Assembly (NCBI RefSeq): GCF_016650635.1
Contig: NZ_JAEKFI010000001.1
Coordinates: forward strand, 1,302,001 to 1,366,000
DNA length: 64,000 bases
Reading direction: 5' to 3'
Source: Pseudomonas sp. TH43
Lineage (GTDB): Bacteria > Pseudomonadota > Gammaproteobacteria > Pseudomonadales > Pseudomonadaceae
The notes beneath the pieces are model-generated. The model was given only the letters and a program-made list of their open reading frames with translations. It had not been told where the DNA came from and did not search any database. Below, one piece after another: positions 46,349 through 55,530 of the stretch (positions are counted from its first letter, which is position 1; each line of letters begins with the position of its first letter). The position numbers and the translations under genes were made by a program.

Positions 46349-48496
46349 ATGTCGCTCAGACAACTTTCCATCCAATGGAAAATCACCCTGCTCGCCGGCC
46401 TCTGCCTGGCCGGTATCGTGACCCTGTTGGTGGGTCTTTCGCTGTATCGCATGGAGCACAGTTCCGAGCTGGTGAAGGCCTCCAGCATGGAGATGCTCAC
46501 CGAATCGGCCCAGGCGCGCATCGAATCTCAAGGTGAAGTGCAGGCCGCCGGCATTCGCCAGCAGTTCATGGACGCCTATCAATACGGCCATGGCTTCTCG
46601 CGTCAGGTACTGTTCCTCCGCGAGCAGGCTGAAAAGCGCTTCCTCGACGCTTTCGACCTGCGCGAAGACATGACCCGTCAGGTCAAATCCGCCCTGCAAG
46701 CCAACCCGGATCTGCTCGGTCTGTCGCTGGTGTTCGAAGCCAACGCACTGGACGGCAAGGACGAACTGTTCGCCGGCCAAGCTGAACTGGGCAGCAACGA
46801 CAAGGGCCGTTTCGCCCTGTACTGGTCGCAACCGACCCCGGGTAAAGTCACCTCGATGGCCCTGCCGGAAAGCGACATGGCCGACACCAGCACCGGCCCC
46901 AGCGGCCAAGCCGCCAACGCCTGGTTCACTTGCCCGCGCACCACGCTCAAACCCTGCGTGATCGAACCGTACTTCTATGTGATCGACGGCCAGAACGTGC
47001 TGATGACCAGCATCGTTTTCCCGCTGATAGTCAACGGCAAAGTCATCGCCTCGCTGTCGGTCGACATCAACCTCAACAGCCTGCAAGCCATCAGCCAGAG
47101 CGCGAGCAAAAAGCTCTATGACGGCCAGACCGCCGTGAGCATCATCAGCCCCGTCGGCCTGCTCGCCGGTTACAGCCCGGATGCGAGCAAACTCAGCCAG
47201 CGTCTGGATGCCGTGGACAAGACCAGCGGCAGCGAACTGCTGCGCATGCTGGCGGCAAGCAGCACTGTCAGCAGCCTGCACAGCAATGGCCAGTTGAAAG
47301 TGCTGTCGCCGTTCCAGCCGATTCCCGGTGGCCCGGCGTGGGCCGTGCTGCTGGATGTACCGGAGAAAGTCCTGGTGGCGCGCGCCGAAGCGCTCAAGCA
47401 GCAACTGGATGCGAGCAACAACTCGGGCACGCTGATCGAGTTGAGCCTCGGCGTCCTGGCCGCGCTGATCGGCCTGCTGCTGGTGTGGCTGATGGCGCGC
47501 AGTGTGACCAAACCGATTCTCGGCGTGGCGCACATGCTCGAAGACATTGCCAGCGGCGAAGGTGATCTGACCCGTCGCCTGGCTTACGACAAAAAGGACG
47601 AACTCGGCCAGTTGGCCGGCTGGTTCAACCGCTTCCTCGACAAGTTGCAGCCGATCATTGCCGACGTCAAACGCTCGGTGCAGGACGCACGCAATACGGC
47701 GGATCAGTCCTCGGCGATCGCCACGCAGACCAGCGCCGGCATGGAGCAGCAATACCGTCAGGTCGATCAAGTCGCCACCGCCTCTCACGAAATGAGCGCC
47801 ACCGCACAAGACGTTGCACGCAGCGCCGCCCAGGCAGCCGAAGCCGCCAAGGACGCTGATCGCGCCACCCGTCAGGGCCTGACGGTGATCGACCGCACCA
47901 CCGCAAGCATCGACACTCTGGCTGCCGACATGAGCGCGGCCATGGTGCAAGTCGAAGGCCTGGCCGCCAACAGCGAGAAAATCGGCACGGTGCTGGAAAC
48001 CATCCGCGCCATCGCCGAGCAGACCAACCTGCTGGCGCTCAACGCGGCGATTGAAGCCGCCCGTGCCGGTGAAGCCGGACGCGGTTTTGCCGTCGTCGCC
48101 GATGAGGTGCGCAACCTCGCCCGCCGCACGCAAGAGTCGGTGGAAGAAACCCGCCAAGTGATCGAGCAATTGCAGAGCGGCACGCAGGACGTGGTCGGCT
48201 CGATGAACAACAGCCATCGCCAGGCACAAGGCAGTGTCGAACAGGTTGGCCAAGCGGTGACGGCACTGCGGCAGATCGGCGACGCGGTGACGGTGATCAG
48301 CGACATGAACCTGCAGATTGCCAGCGCGGCTGAAGAACAAAGCGCGGTGGCAGAAGAGATCAACAACAACGTGGCGACGATTCGTGATGTGACGGAGTCG
48401 TTGTCCGGGCAGGCGAATGAATCGGCGCGGGTGAGCCAGTCGCTCAATAGCCTGGCGAATCAGCAGCAGAGCCTGATGGATCAGTTCCGCGTCTGA
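46349..48496 (+). CDS. methyl-accepting chemotaxis protein with large double-Cache-type sensor
   Basis: 715 residues. The ATG at 46349 (AAGG about 8 bp upstream) starts [22 protein letters not shown]1 about 10-33. A large periplasmic sensor (about 40-390) has Cache-type blocks ([54 protein letters not shown]). TM2 is about 400-420, then HAMP and the signalling domain with [20 protein letters not shown]. Sensor size suggests dCache; ligand unknown. Expressed probably from the FliA site at 46282. Confidence 0.93.
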   Translation: MSLRQLSIQWKITLLAGLCLAGIVTLLVGLSLYRMEHSSELVKASSMEMLTESAQARIESQGEVQAAGIRQQFMDAYQYGHGFSRQVLFLREQAEKRFLDAFDLREDMTRQVKSALQANPDLLGLSLVFEANALDGKDELFAGQAELGSNDKGRFALYWSQPTPGKVTSMALPESDMADTSTGPSGQAANAWFTCPRTTLKPCVIEPYFYVIDGQNVLMTSIVFPLIVNGKVIASLSVDINLNSLQAISQSASKKLYDGQTAVSIISPVGLLAGYSPDASKLSQRLDAVDKTSGSELLRMLAASSTVSSLHSNGQLKVLSPFQPIPGGPAWAVLLDVPEKVLVARAEALKQQLDASNNSGTLIELSLGVLAALIGLLLVWLMARSVTKPILGVAHMLEDIASGEGDLTRRLAYDKKDELGQLAGWFNRFLDKLQPIIADVKRSVQDARNTADQSSAIATQTSAGMEQQYRQVDQVATASHEMSATAQDVARSAAQAAEAAKDADRATRQGLTVIDRTTASIDTLAADMSAAMVQVEGLAANSEKIGTVLETIRAIAEQTNLLALNAAIEAARAGEAGRGFAVVADEVRNLARRTQESVEETRQVIEQLQSGTQDVVGSMNNSHRQAQGSVEQVGQAVTALRQIGDAVTVISDMNLQIASAAEEQSAVAEEINNNVATIRDVTESLSGQANESARVSQSLNSLANQQQSLMDQFRV

Positions 48497-48516
48497 CGGC
48501 CCATTGCAAAACCCAA

Positions 48517-48605
48517 TGTGGGAGCGAGCCTGCTCGCGAAAGCGGTGTGTCAGTAAACGATGATGTGTCTGACCCACCGCATTCGCGAGCAGGCTCGCTC
48601 CCACA
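48517..48605. repeat. REPIN-like doublet (GGGAGCGAGCCTGCTCGC family)
   Basis: Arms TGTGGGAGCGAGCCTGCTCG and CGAGCAGGCTCGCTCCCACA, inward, between the convergent chemoreceptor and histidine kinase genes. Confidence 0.9.
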
Positions 48606-48628
48606 AGGGGTTAGTGGTGTTTGGCTGA

Positions 48629-49942
48629 TCAGCGTTTAGGCAGTTCGATCACCACCTTCAACCCGCCCCACTCACTCTCGCCCAGCACCAGCAACCCGCC
48701 CCACGTGTCGACGATGTCGCGCACAATCCCCAGTCCCAGGCCATGCCCGTGGGTCTGTTCATCCAGCCGCGTCCCCCGGCTGAACACCTGAGCGCGCTGT
48801 TCCTCGGGGATCCCCGGGCCGTCATCTTCCACGCTCAGGGCAAAACCGTCCGTACGCTCAATCACACTCAAGCGCACCTCGGCATCAGCCCACTTGCAGG
48901 CGTTGTCCAGCAGGTTGCCCAAAAGCTCCAGCAAATCCTCACGATCCCACGGCAATTGCAGACCTGCCGGCGCGACGTAACTCAGCGCCAGGTGTTCGCC
49001 ATGAATCATGTTCAGCGTCGCCAGCAATCCCGGCAGTTCGGCATCGCAGTCGAACAATGCACCCGGCAGCGCATCACCGGACAGCCGCGCTCGATTCAGC
49101 TCGCGATTGAGCCGTTGCTGCACCTGGTCCAGTTGTTCCTTGAGGATCTTGCGCAGCTCGGGATGAGCGTCGAGTTTTTCACTGGACGCCAGGCTAAGCA
49201 GCACCGCCAACGGCGTTTTCAAAGCATGCCCGAGGTTGCCCAGCGCATTGCGCGAACGCTTGAGGCTGTCTTCGGTGTGCGCGAGCAAATGGTTGATCTG
49301 CGCCACCAACGGCTCCAGCTCCACCGGCACCTGCTCGTCCAGTTGCGAGCGCTGGCCTTGCTGCAATTGCGCAATCTGCTCGCGGGCCTTTTCCAGCGGT
49401 TTCAACGCGCGACGCACGGTGAGACGTTGCAACAACAGGATCAGCAGCAACCCGCCCAGGCCGAGGCCCAAACCGATCTGGCGCATGCGCTGAAAGCTCT
49501 CGCGCACGGGCGTGTAGTCCTGCGCGACGCTGATTGAAATCGACTGCCCGAGGCGCCGATAGTCCGAACGCAGCACCAGCAATTGCTGCCCGTCCGGGCC
49601 CAATTGCAGATTGCTGTGCAAACCGGCCTGTTCCAGCAGCGGCAGATCCTGATCCCACAGCGATCGGGAACGCCAGTGACTGTCGGCAAAATCGATGCGG
49701 AAATAATGCCCGGAAAACGGCCGCTGGTAGGCTGGCGACAAATGCCGCTCATCCAGCTGCAAACCTTGCGGGCCACGTACCAGCGCCACCAGCAGGCTTT
49801 CGCTGTCGTTGCGCAAACCGGCTTCGAGATAGCGCTGCAAACCGACTTCAAACAACCACAGGCTGGTTTGCGCCAGCACCAGGCCGACGATCACCATCAC
49901 GCTGATCAATCCCAGGCTCAAGCGGCGCTGGATCGACCTCAC
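48629..49942 (-). CDS. two-component sensor histidine kinase
   Basis: 437 residues. TM1 about 8-30 ([22 protein letters not shown]), periplasmic sensor to about 155, TM2 about 157-172 ([15 protein letters not shown]), HAMP-like linker, H-box [13 protein letters not shown] with the phosphoacceptor His, N-box [13 protein letters not shown], and G-box [11 protein letters not shown] then GHGLGLGIV. This layout resembles PhoQ/QseC-type kinases. The start overlaps the regulator gene by 4 bp, so the two are co-translated. Last gene of the PepSY-regulator-kinase operon. Confidence 0.93.
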   Translation of the reverse strand: MRSIQRRLSLGLISVMVIVGLVLAQTSLWLFEVGLQRYLEAGLRNDSESLLVALVRGPQGLQLDERHLSPAYQRPFSGHYFRIDFADSHWRSRSLWDQDLPLLEQAGLHSNLQLGPDGQQLLVLRSDYRRLGQSISISVAQDYTPVRESFQRMRQIGLGLGLGGLLLILLLQRLTVRRALKPLEKAREQIAQLQQGQRSQLDEQVPVELEPLVAQINHLLAHTEDSLKRSRNALGNLGHALKTPLAVLLSLASSEKLDAHPELRKILKEQLDQVQQRLNRELNRARLSGDALPGALFDCDAELPGLLATLNMIHGEHLALSYVAPAGLQLPWDREDLLELLGNLLDNACKWADAEVRLSVIERTDGFALSVEDDGPGIPEEQRAQVFSRGTRLDEQTHGHGLGLGIVRDIVDTWGGLLVLGESEWGGLKVVIELPKR

Positions 49943-50607
49943 GAAGCCTGCCCGCCGAACAGGTAGCCCTGGCCGCGACGGGTTTCGATCACGCTTTTGC
50001 CGAGCTTGCGCCGCAGGTGATTGACGTGGACTTCGAGAACGTTGGAATCACGCTCGGTCTCACCGTCGTAGAGGTGTTCGGCGAGGTGGCTCTTCGAGAG
50101 GATCTGCTCCGGGTGCAGCATGAAATAGCGCAGCAGACGGAATTCAGCGGCGGTCAGCTGAATGTCGGCGCCGTCGCGAACCACGCACTGGCGACCTTCG
50201 TCCAGATGCAGGCCAGCGGCCTTCAACGTCGATTGATTGGCCTGCCCCTTGGAGCGGCGCAACAACGACTGGATACGCAAGTACAACTCTTCGGGATGAA
50301 ACGGCTTGGTCAAGTAATCGTCGGCGCCGGCCTTCAGACCTTCGATGCGCTCGGCCCATGAATCGCGCGCCGTCAGGATCAACACCGGGATCGCCAAACC
50401 GTCGGTACGCCACTGTGCCAGCACGTCGAGCCCCGGCACGCCGGGCAGTCCGAGGTCGAGAATGATCAGGTCATAGGGCTCGCTGCTGCCCTGATACAGC
50501 GCATCACGGCCGTCTGCCAGCCAATCGACCGCATAGCCTTGGCGTTGCAGGCCGGCGAGCAATTCGTCGGCCAGCGGTACGTGGTCTTCCACCAATAGCA
50601 AACGCAT
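49939..50607 (-). CDS. OmpR/PhoB-type response regulator
   Basis: 222 residues. Receiver with acidic pair ED at 7-8, phosphoacceptor Asp in [10 protein letters not shown], Thr in LILTARD and Lys in [10 protein letters not shown]; winged-helix DNA-binding domain with [18 protein letters not shown] and [15 protein letters not shown], ending [10 protein letters not shown]. It starts 3 bp after the upstream PepSY gene and overlaps the kinase start. Cognate to that kinase. Confidence 0.95.
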   Translation of the reverse strand: MRLLLVEDHVPLADELLAGLQRQGYAVDWLADGRDALYQGSSEPYDLIILDLGLPGVPGLDVLAQWRTDGLAIPVLILTARDSWAERIEGLKAGADDYLTKPFHPEELYLRIQSLLRRSKGQANQSTLKAAGLHLDEGRQCVVRDGADIQLTAAEFRLLRYFMLHPEQILSKSHLAEHLYDGETERDSNVLEVHVNHLRRKLGKSVIETRRGQGYLFGGQAS

Positions 50608-50610
50608 CGG

Positions 50611-50922
50611 TCAATCTTCCTTGTCTTTCACAAGTTCGCCGGTATCGGCCTTCAGATGCAGCTCGCGGGCCACGCCCTCGGCAGTCAGCAACTCGATTTC
50701 ATATATGTAGACGTCGTGCTTTTCTTCCAGCTCGACCTCAAGCAGTTTCGCGCCGGGATAACGATCCATCGCCTGCTGCAGCACTTGCTCCAGCGGCAGG
50801 ATCACGCCCTGCTTGCGCAGATTCAGCGCTTCGTCCGGACCGAGGTCGCGGGCCATCGCCGTCGAGCAAAACATCACCAGCGCCAACGCCGTGCGGCGAG
50901 TGGCGCGAACATTAACCTTCAT
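50611..50922 (-). CDS. PepSY-domain periplasmic protein, second copy
   Basis: 103 residues. Signal peptide about 1-24 (TALALVMFCSTAMA), then RDLGPDEALNLRKQGVILPL and a PepSY motif LLEVELEEKHDVYIYEIELL. AGGA is 6 bp before the ATG at 50922, which shares one base with the stop of the preceding paralogue (TAATG). Probably a periplasmic modulator of the kinase encoded downstream. Paralogous to the gene at 50922-51230. Confidence 0.85.
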   Translation of the reverse strand: MKVNVRATRRTALALVMFCSTAMARDLGPDEALNLRKQGVILPLEQVLQQAMDRYPGAKLLEVELEEKHDVYIYEIELLTAEGVARELHLKADTGELVKDKED

Positions 50923-51230
50923 TACGTATCCTGATGATCCTTGAGAACCTGCCCAGTCACCGCGTCTAATTCCAGATCCCATTCCTGCCCCTGCGGATCA
51001 CGCATTTCGATTTGGTAGATGTACTTGCCGTACTGCTCTTCCAGCTCGGTGTCGGTGATCGTCGAACCCGGATGTTTGGCCAACGCGGTGGCGTTGAGCT
51101 TCTCGAAGGAGACGATAGTACCAGCGTCGCGCAGGCGCAGCGCTTCATCGGGGCCCAGATCGCGAGCGTGAGCGAGGCTGGCGGTGAGGCCGATGATCGA
51201 GGCGAGTGACAGGGCAGTCAGGGTTTTCAT
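50922..51230 (-). CDS. PepSY-domain periplasmic protein, first copy
   Basis: 102 residues. Signal peptide about 1-22 (SLASIIGLTASLAHA), then RDLGPDEALRLRDAGTIVSF and DTELEEQYGKYIYQIEMRD, the PepSY repeat. GGAG is 6 bp before the ATG. First gene of a four-gene operon (PepSY, PepSY, response regulator, kinase); the shared RDLGPDEAL start shows tandem duplication of the two PepSY genes. Confidence 0.87.
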   Translation of the reverse strand: MKTLTALSLASIIGLTASLAHARDLGPDEALRLRDAGTIVSFEKLNATALAKHPGSTITDTELEEQYGKYIYQIEMRDPQGQEWDLELDAVTGQVLKDHQDT

Positions 51231-51289
51231 GGGTGTCTCCGTATTTTTTATGTGTTGCTTACGGCCGGCACCTTAGCGATTTGAACTTA

Positions 51290-51301
51290 ACTGAAACTGA
51301 A
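51290..51301 (-). promoter_or_regulatory. direct repeats upstream of the PepSY-two-component operon
   Basis: On the minus strand TTCAGTTTCAGTTAAG: two tandem TTCAGT units followed by TTAAG, about 60-70 bp before the first start codon. Direct repeats of this size are typical for OmpR-family regulators, so autoregulation is plausible. No exact match to a known PhoP, PmrA or BqsR box. Confidence 0.3.
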
Positions 51302-51332
51302 TTGCCATCATGCTCAGTCCACACCAATCCCC

Positions 51333-51424
51333 TTGCAGGAGCAGAGCTTGCTCGCGAAGGCGGTGGGTCAGACACATCGTCACTCAATGACACACCGCCT
51401 TCGCGAGCAAGCTCTGCTCCTACA
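51333..51424. repeat. REPIN-like doublet (GGAGCAGAGCTTGCTCGCGAA variant)
   Basis: Arms TTGCAGGAGCAGAGCTTGCT and AGCAAGCTCTGCTCCTACAA, with pairing continued inward by GAAGGCGGTG / CACCGCCTTC. It lies between the divergent PepSY operon and the patatin gene. Confidence 0.88.
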
Positions 51425-51476
51425 AATTTTGCAACATGTGCTTATAATTGTTCGCTTGCTAACGATCGAGACCGGT

Positions 51477-52556
51477 ATGACCGCCATCCACATCAAGTTT
51501 CCCGCCCTCACTCTCAAGGCCGGCCCACGGGCCATGGCGCGGATTCGCGCCCAAGGCCTGAACGCCGCTGATGTCGGCACGCTGCCCGGCGCGGCCGGTG
51601 GGCCGAAGGCATTGGGGATTCAGGGACTGGACCTGGCGTTGTTCGGCGAATGGCTCCCGGCGGCGCCGCGCGAGCGTTCGCTGATCGGTGCATCGGTGGG
51701 CTCCTGGCGCTTCGCCAGCGCCTGCCTGCCTGATGCCGCCGCAGGTATTCGCCGCCTCGGCGAGCTCTACGCCGAACAGAATTTCAACAAAGGCGTGACC
51801 ATGGCCGAGATCAGTCAGAGCTCGCAGCGCATGCTCAATGATCTGCTCGACGGCCGTGACGAAAGCATCCTCAATAACGCCGATTACCGCTTGAACATCA
51901 TGGTGGTGAAAAGTCAGGGGCGCTTGGCCGACGATCATCGCGGCCGTCTCGGGCTGGCGCTGGGCTCGGTGATTGCCGACAACCTGCGCGGTCGCGCACG
52001 GCTGTCGCGACACTTCGAACGGTTGATCATCCACGATCCGCGCCTCGCGCCGCCGGTCAATGCGCTGAACGATTTCCCGTCGCGTTTCGTCGCCCTCAAC
52101 GCCGGCAACCTGCGCCAGGCATTACTGGCCTCGGGTTCGATCCCGATGGTCATGGAGGGCGTACGTGACCTGCCCGGCGCCGGTGCCGGCACCTTCCGTG
52201 ACGGCGGCCTGCTCGACTATCACCTCGACCTGCCCTACAGCGGCGACGGCATTGTGTTGTATCCGCACTTCACCGATCGGGTGATTCCAGGCTGGTTCGA
52301 CAAGACCCTGCCGTGGCGCCGCGCCTCGACCGAACGCCTGCAAGACGTGTTGCTGCTCGCACCGTCCAAGGAATATCTGGCGCGCCTGCCTTACGGCAAA
52401 CTGCCCGATCGTAACGACTTCAAACGCTTTATGGGCGATGCGCCAAGCCGGCAGAAATACTGGCATGCGGCGATGGAGGAGAGCCGCCGGCTGGGCGACG
52501 AGTTTCTGGAGCTGGCCGCCAATGGTCGCCTCGCCGAGCGCTTGCTGACCCTTTAG
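51477..52556 (+). CDS. patatin-like phospholipase
   Basis: 359 residues. Oxyanion-hole loop [10 protein letters not shown] (39-48), nucleophile elbow GASVG with Ser73, and catalytic Asp242 in FRDGGLLDY, the Ser-Asp dyad order of patatins. No signal peptide, so cytoplasmic or secreted by another route. The ATG at 51477 has only a weak ribosome site (GAGACCGG); an in-frame upstream extension runs through the repeat and is not used. Substrate is probably an acyl lipid. Confidence 0.88.
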   Translation: MTAIHIKFPALTLKAGPRAMARIRAQGLNAADVGTLPGAAGGPKALGIQGLDLALFGEWLPAAPRERSLIGASVGSWRFASACLPDAAAGIRRLGELYAEQNFNKGVTMAEISQSSQRMLNDLLDGRDESILNNADYRLNIMVVKSQGRLADDHRGRLGLALGSVIADNLRGRARLSRHFERLIIHDPRLAPPVNALNDFPSRFVALNAGNLRQALLASGSIPMVMEGVRDLPGAGAGTFRDGGLLDYHLDLPYSGDGIVLYPHFTDRVIPGWFDKTLPWRRASTERLQDVLLLAPSKEYLARLPYGKLPDRNDFKRFMGDAPSRQKYWHAAMEESRRLGDEFLELAANGRLAERLLTL

Positions 52557-52641
52557 TCAGCACGGCCAATTACAAGCTGGTAAACTCGCCGCCTGCCCGA
52601 ATCGCTGCGGCGAACGCCATCTGAACAGAGCCGAAAATACT

Positions 52642-52998
52642 GTGGAAATCTTCAAGGAATTTACTTTCGAATCCGCCCACCGCCTGCCGCACGTCCCGGA
52701 CGGCCACAAGTGCGGGCGTCTGCACGGTCACACGTTCAAAGTGGCGCTTCACCTGAGCGGCGACCTCGACCCGCACACTGGCTGGATCCGTGATTTCTCT
52801 GAAATCAAAGCGATTTTCAAGCCGCTGTACGAGCGCCTCGATCACAACTACCTGAACGACATTCCCGGCCTGGAAAACCCGACCAGCGAAGTGCTGGCGA
52901 AATTCATCTGGAATGAAATGAAGCCGCTGCTGCCGGAACTGAGCGCGATCCGTATTCACGAGACGTGCACCAGCGGTTGCATCTATCGCGGCGAATAA
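52642..52998 (+). CDS. queD: 6-carboxytetrahydropterin synthase (queuosine pathway)
   Basis: 118 residues of the 6-pyruvoyl-tetrahydropterin synthase family. Zinc ligands His13 (SAHRLP) and His28/His30 (LHGHTF), catalytic Cys24 in KCGR, and the C-terminal glutamate in [14 protein letters not shown]. Converts dihydroneopterin triphosphate to 6-carboxytetrahydropterin for preQ0/queuosine. Start is GTG; no clear ribosome site. It stands alone; the patatin gene upstream is on the same strand, 85 bp away. Confidence 0.95.
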   Translation: MEIFKEFTFESAHRLPHVPDGHKCGRLHGHTFKVALHLSGDLDPHTGWIRDFSEIKAIFKPLYERLDHNYLNDIPGLENPTSEVLAKFIWNEMKPLLPELSAIRIHETCTSGCIYRGE

Positions 52999-53019
52999 CC
53001 CAAGACACCGCCAATTCCC

Positions 53020-53110
53020 CTGTGGGAGCGAGCCTGCTCGCGAAAGCGGTTTATCAGCCGACATTGATATCGACTGAGACGCCCTCTTCGCGAGCAGGCT
53101 CGCTCCCACA
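53020..53110. repeat. REPIN-like doublet (GGGAGCGAGCCTGCTCGC family)
   Basis: Arms CTGTGGGAGCGAGCCTGCTC and GAGCAGGCTCGCTCCCACA, inward, 21 bp after queD. Confidence 0.9.
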
Positions 53111-53132
53111 AGGAAACAGTGATTTGCCAGAG

Positions 53133-53156
53133 AACAGCCTTCACGGCTGTTTTTTT
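53133..53156 (+). terminator. rho-independent terminator between queD and the hydrolase gene
   Basis: Stem AACAGCC / GGCTGTT, loop TTCAC, followed by seven T. Confidence 0.9.
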
Positions 53157-53199
53157 ACGCCTATGCTTTTTGGCTCAAACCCGCCAAGAGGACAGGTCC

Positions 53200-54012
53200 A
53201 TGACGGACTGGCTGCTGGATCAAGTCTTTGACTTCAAGGGCCGTCAGGTGCGTTACGCCGTACGCGGCGACGGCCCGCCGCTGGTCTTCGTGCATGGCAC
53301 GCCGTTTTCGTCGTACGTGTGGCACCGAATCGCGCCGCACTTTTTTGCCACACACCGCGTGCATTATTTCGACCTGCTGGGCTACGGGCGCTCCGGGCAG
53401 CCTGACGCCGATGTCTCTCTCGGCGTGCAAAACCAACTGTTGGCGCAGCTACTCGATCACTGGAACCTGCAACGCCCGGACGTGGTGGCCCACGATTTCG
53501 GCGGCGCCACGGCCCTGCGCACGCACCTGCTCAACGGCAAGGATTACCGCAGCCTGACGCTGATCGACCCCGTCGCGCTGACGCCGTGGGGCTCACCGTT
53601 CGTGCAGCATATGCGCCAGCACGAAGCGGCGTTCAGTGGCGTGCCCGACTACATCCAGCGCGCCATCGTGCCGACCTACATTCGCGGGGCGATTCACCGG
53701 GATATTGCCGATGCGGAACTGGCGCCGTACGTGCAACCGTGGCTGGGCGATCCGGGGCAAGCGGCGTTCTATCGGCAGATCGCGCAGATGGATGAGCGCT
53801 ATACCCGTGAAGCCGAGGGTCTGTACCCGATGATTCGCTGTCCGGTGCAGATTCTTTGGGGTGAGGAGGATCTGTGGATTCCCATCGAGCGTGGCCGTGC
53901 GTTACATCAGATGATCCCGGGATCACAATTCCACCCAATTCCCAATGCCGGCCACCTCGTCCAGGAAGACGCCCCGGAAGCGATCGTCGCTGCATTGCTG
54001 CGCTTTCTCTAA
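53200..54012 (+). CDS. alpha/beta hydrolase with Asp nucleophile (dehalogenase/epoxide hydrolase type)
   Basis: 270 residues. Oxyanion motif VHGTPFSS; nucleophile elbow AHDFGG with Asp99 rather than Ser; acid Asp in WGEEDLWIP; His in NAGHLVQED. An Asp nucleophile is the mark of haloalkane dehalogenases, haloacetate dehalogenases and epoxide hydrolases. GAGGA is 8 bp before the ATG at 53200. No signal peptide. Substrate cannot be decided here. Confidence 0.85.
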   Translation: MTDWLLDQVFDFKGRQVRYAVRGDGPPLVFVHGTPFSSYVWHRIAPHFFATHRVHYFDLLGYGRSGQPDADVSLGVQNQLLAQLLDHWNLQRPDVVAHDFGGATALRTHLLNGKDYRSLTLIDPVALTPWGSPFVQHMRQHEAAFSGVPDYIQRAIVPTYIRGAIHRDIADAELAPYVQPWLGDPGQAAFYRQIAQMDERYTREAEGLYPMIRCPVQILWGEEDLWIPIERGRALHQMIPGSQFHPIPNAGHLVQEDAPEAIVAALLRFL

Positions 54013-54027
54013 ACCAACACGCATCCC

Positions 54028-54104
54028 TTGCAGGAGCGAGCCTGCTCGCGAAAACGGAATATGTCGCCTGAGACGCCGCCTTCGCGAGCAGGCTCGCTCC
54101 CACA
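54028..54104. repeat. REPIN-like doublet (GAGCGAGCCTGCTCGC family)
   Basis: Arms TTGCAGGAGCGAGCCTGCTC and GAGCAGGCTCGCTCCCACA; the ends differ slightly (GCAGG versus CCCAC), so partly mosaic. Confidence 0.87.
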
Positions 54105-54113
54105 TTGGGCTCG

Positions 54114-54152
54114 GGTGCATTCAGGTGCACCGCTTTCGCGCCAATCGGCGCG
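54114..54152. promoter_or_regulatory. two adjacent palindromes before codBA
   Basis: GGTGCA-TTCAGG-TGCACC (54114-54131), then CGCGCC-AATC-GGCGCG (54137-54152), about 92-130 bp before the codB start. The first has operator geometry; the second could be an operator or RNA hairpin. Confidence 0.4.
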
Positions 54153-54243
54153 ACTGGTCTATACATAACCCGCGTCATCCGGCATTTGGCACGACCACTG
54201 CAACCCTCCCCCGCGTCTCCTCTACTCCAGCAAGGACCGCCCC

Positions 54244-55515
54244 ATGACGCAGAACGATCCCGGCAACGATTACCCCCTCAGCGAAGTCCCGATGCACGCG
54301 CGCAAAGGCCTGGCCTCGACGGCGATGGTGCTGCTCGGTTTCACGTTTTTCACCGCAACCATGTTTGCCGGCGGCAAGCTTGGCGTGGCGTTCAATTTTG
54401 GCGAAATGATGGCGGTGATCATCGTCGGCAATTTGCTGCTGGGTCTGTATGCGGCGGCCCTGGGTTACATCGCTTTCAAGAGCGGACTCAACTCGGTGTT
54501 GATGGGCCGCTTCTGCTTTGGCGAAGTCGGCAGCAAACTCAGTGACCTGATCCTCGGTTTCACCCAGATCGGCTGGTACGCCTGGGGTACCGCGACGGCA
54601 GCCGTAGTGCTCGGCAAATACTTCGATCTGGATGAAGGCACAGTGCTCGGGCTGATGGTGTTGTTCGGGCTGATGTTTTGCGCCACGGCGTACGTCGGTT
54701 ATCGCGGTCTGGAGATTCTGTCGTACATCGCCGTGCCGGCGATGATGCTGCTGCTAATGCTGTCGATGTGGGTTGCGACGGTGAAGGTCGGTGGCTTCGA
54801 AGGTTTGCTCGGCGTGGTGCCAACGGCGTCGATGGACTGGTCGACCGCTATCACGCTGGTGTTCGGCACTTTCGTCAGCGGCGCGACGCAAGCGACCAAC
54901 TGGACGCGATTCTCCCGTTCGGCAAAAGTCGCGGTGCTGGCCAGCCTGATCGGCTTCTTCATCGGCAACGGCCTGATGGTGCTGATCGGTGCGTACGGCG
55001 CCATCGTCTATCAACAACCGGACGTGGTTGAAGTGCTGCTGTTGCAGGGCTTCGCCATGGCTGCGATGGCGATGCTGTTGCTGAACATCTGGAGCACTCA
55101 GGACAACACCATCTACAACTTCGCCGTCGCCGGTTGCAACCTGCTGCGCACCGGTCGTCGCAAGACCGTGACACTGGCCGGTGCAGTGATCGGCACCCTG
55201 CTCGCCTTGCTCGGCATGTACGACATGTTGGTGCCGTACCTGATTTTGCTTGGCACGGTGATTCCGCCGATTGGCGGGGTGATCATGGCGGACTTCTTCT
55301 ACCGCTGGCGCGGCCATTATCCGCGTCTGGCCGACGCACGGCTGCCGGCGTTCAACTGGCCGGGCCTGGGGGCTTATGCGGTCGGCACCGTCGCCGCGTT
55401 CAGCTCGCCGTGGGTCGCGCCGCTGGTGGGGATCGCCGCTGCCGCGTTAACGTATGTCATCGTCACCGGTCTGCTCGGCGCCCGCAGCGCCAGCGCGCCA
55501 CTACAAGACTTATAA
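54244..55515 (+). CDS. codB: cytosine permease
   Basis: NCS1-family nucleobase:cation symporter, 423 residues, about twelve helices. Start MTQNDPGNDYPLSEVPMHAR with AAGGA about 8 bp upstream. Family blocks: ATMFAGGKLGVAFNF, LILGFTQIGWYAWGTATAA, GATQATNWTRFSRSAK and LLLNIWSTQDNTIYNFAVAG. Imports cytosine for the deaminase encoded 15 bp downstream. The two form the codBA operon. Confidence 0.95.
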   Translation: MTQNDPGNDYPLSEVPMHARKGLASTAMVLLGFTFFTATMFAGGKLGVAFNFGEMMAVIIVGNLLLGLYAAALGYIAFKSGLNSVLMGRFCFGEVGSKLSDLILGFTQIGWYAWGTATAAVVLGKYFDLDEGTVLGLMVLFGLMFCATAYVGYRGLEILSYIAVPAMMLLLMLSMWVATVKVGGFEGLLGVVPTASMDWSTAITLVFGTFVSGATQATNWTRFSRSAKVAVLASLIGFFIGNGLMVLIGAYGAIVYQQPDVVEVLLLQGFAMAAMAMLLLNIWSTQDNTIYNFAVAGCNLLRTGRRKTVTLAGAVIGTLLALLGMYDMLVPYLILLGTVIPPIGGVIMADFFYRWRGHYPRLADARLPAFNWPGLGAYAVGTVAAFSSPWVAPLVGIAAAALTYVIVTGLLGARSASAPLQDL

Positions 55516-55530
55516 AAAAGGATTCGCCTG

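Noticed and set aside
46328..48604. 758-codon open frame on the - strand opposite the large chemoreceptor
   Set aside because: The opposite strand has intact Cache, HAMP and signalling domains; the antisense frame runs into the REP doublet.
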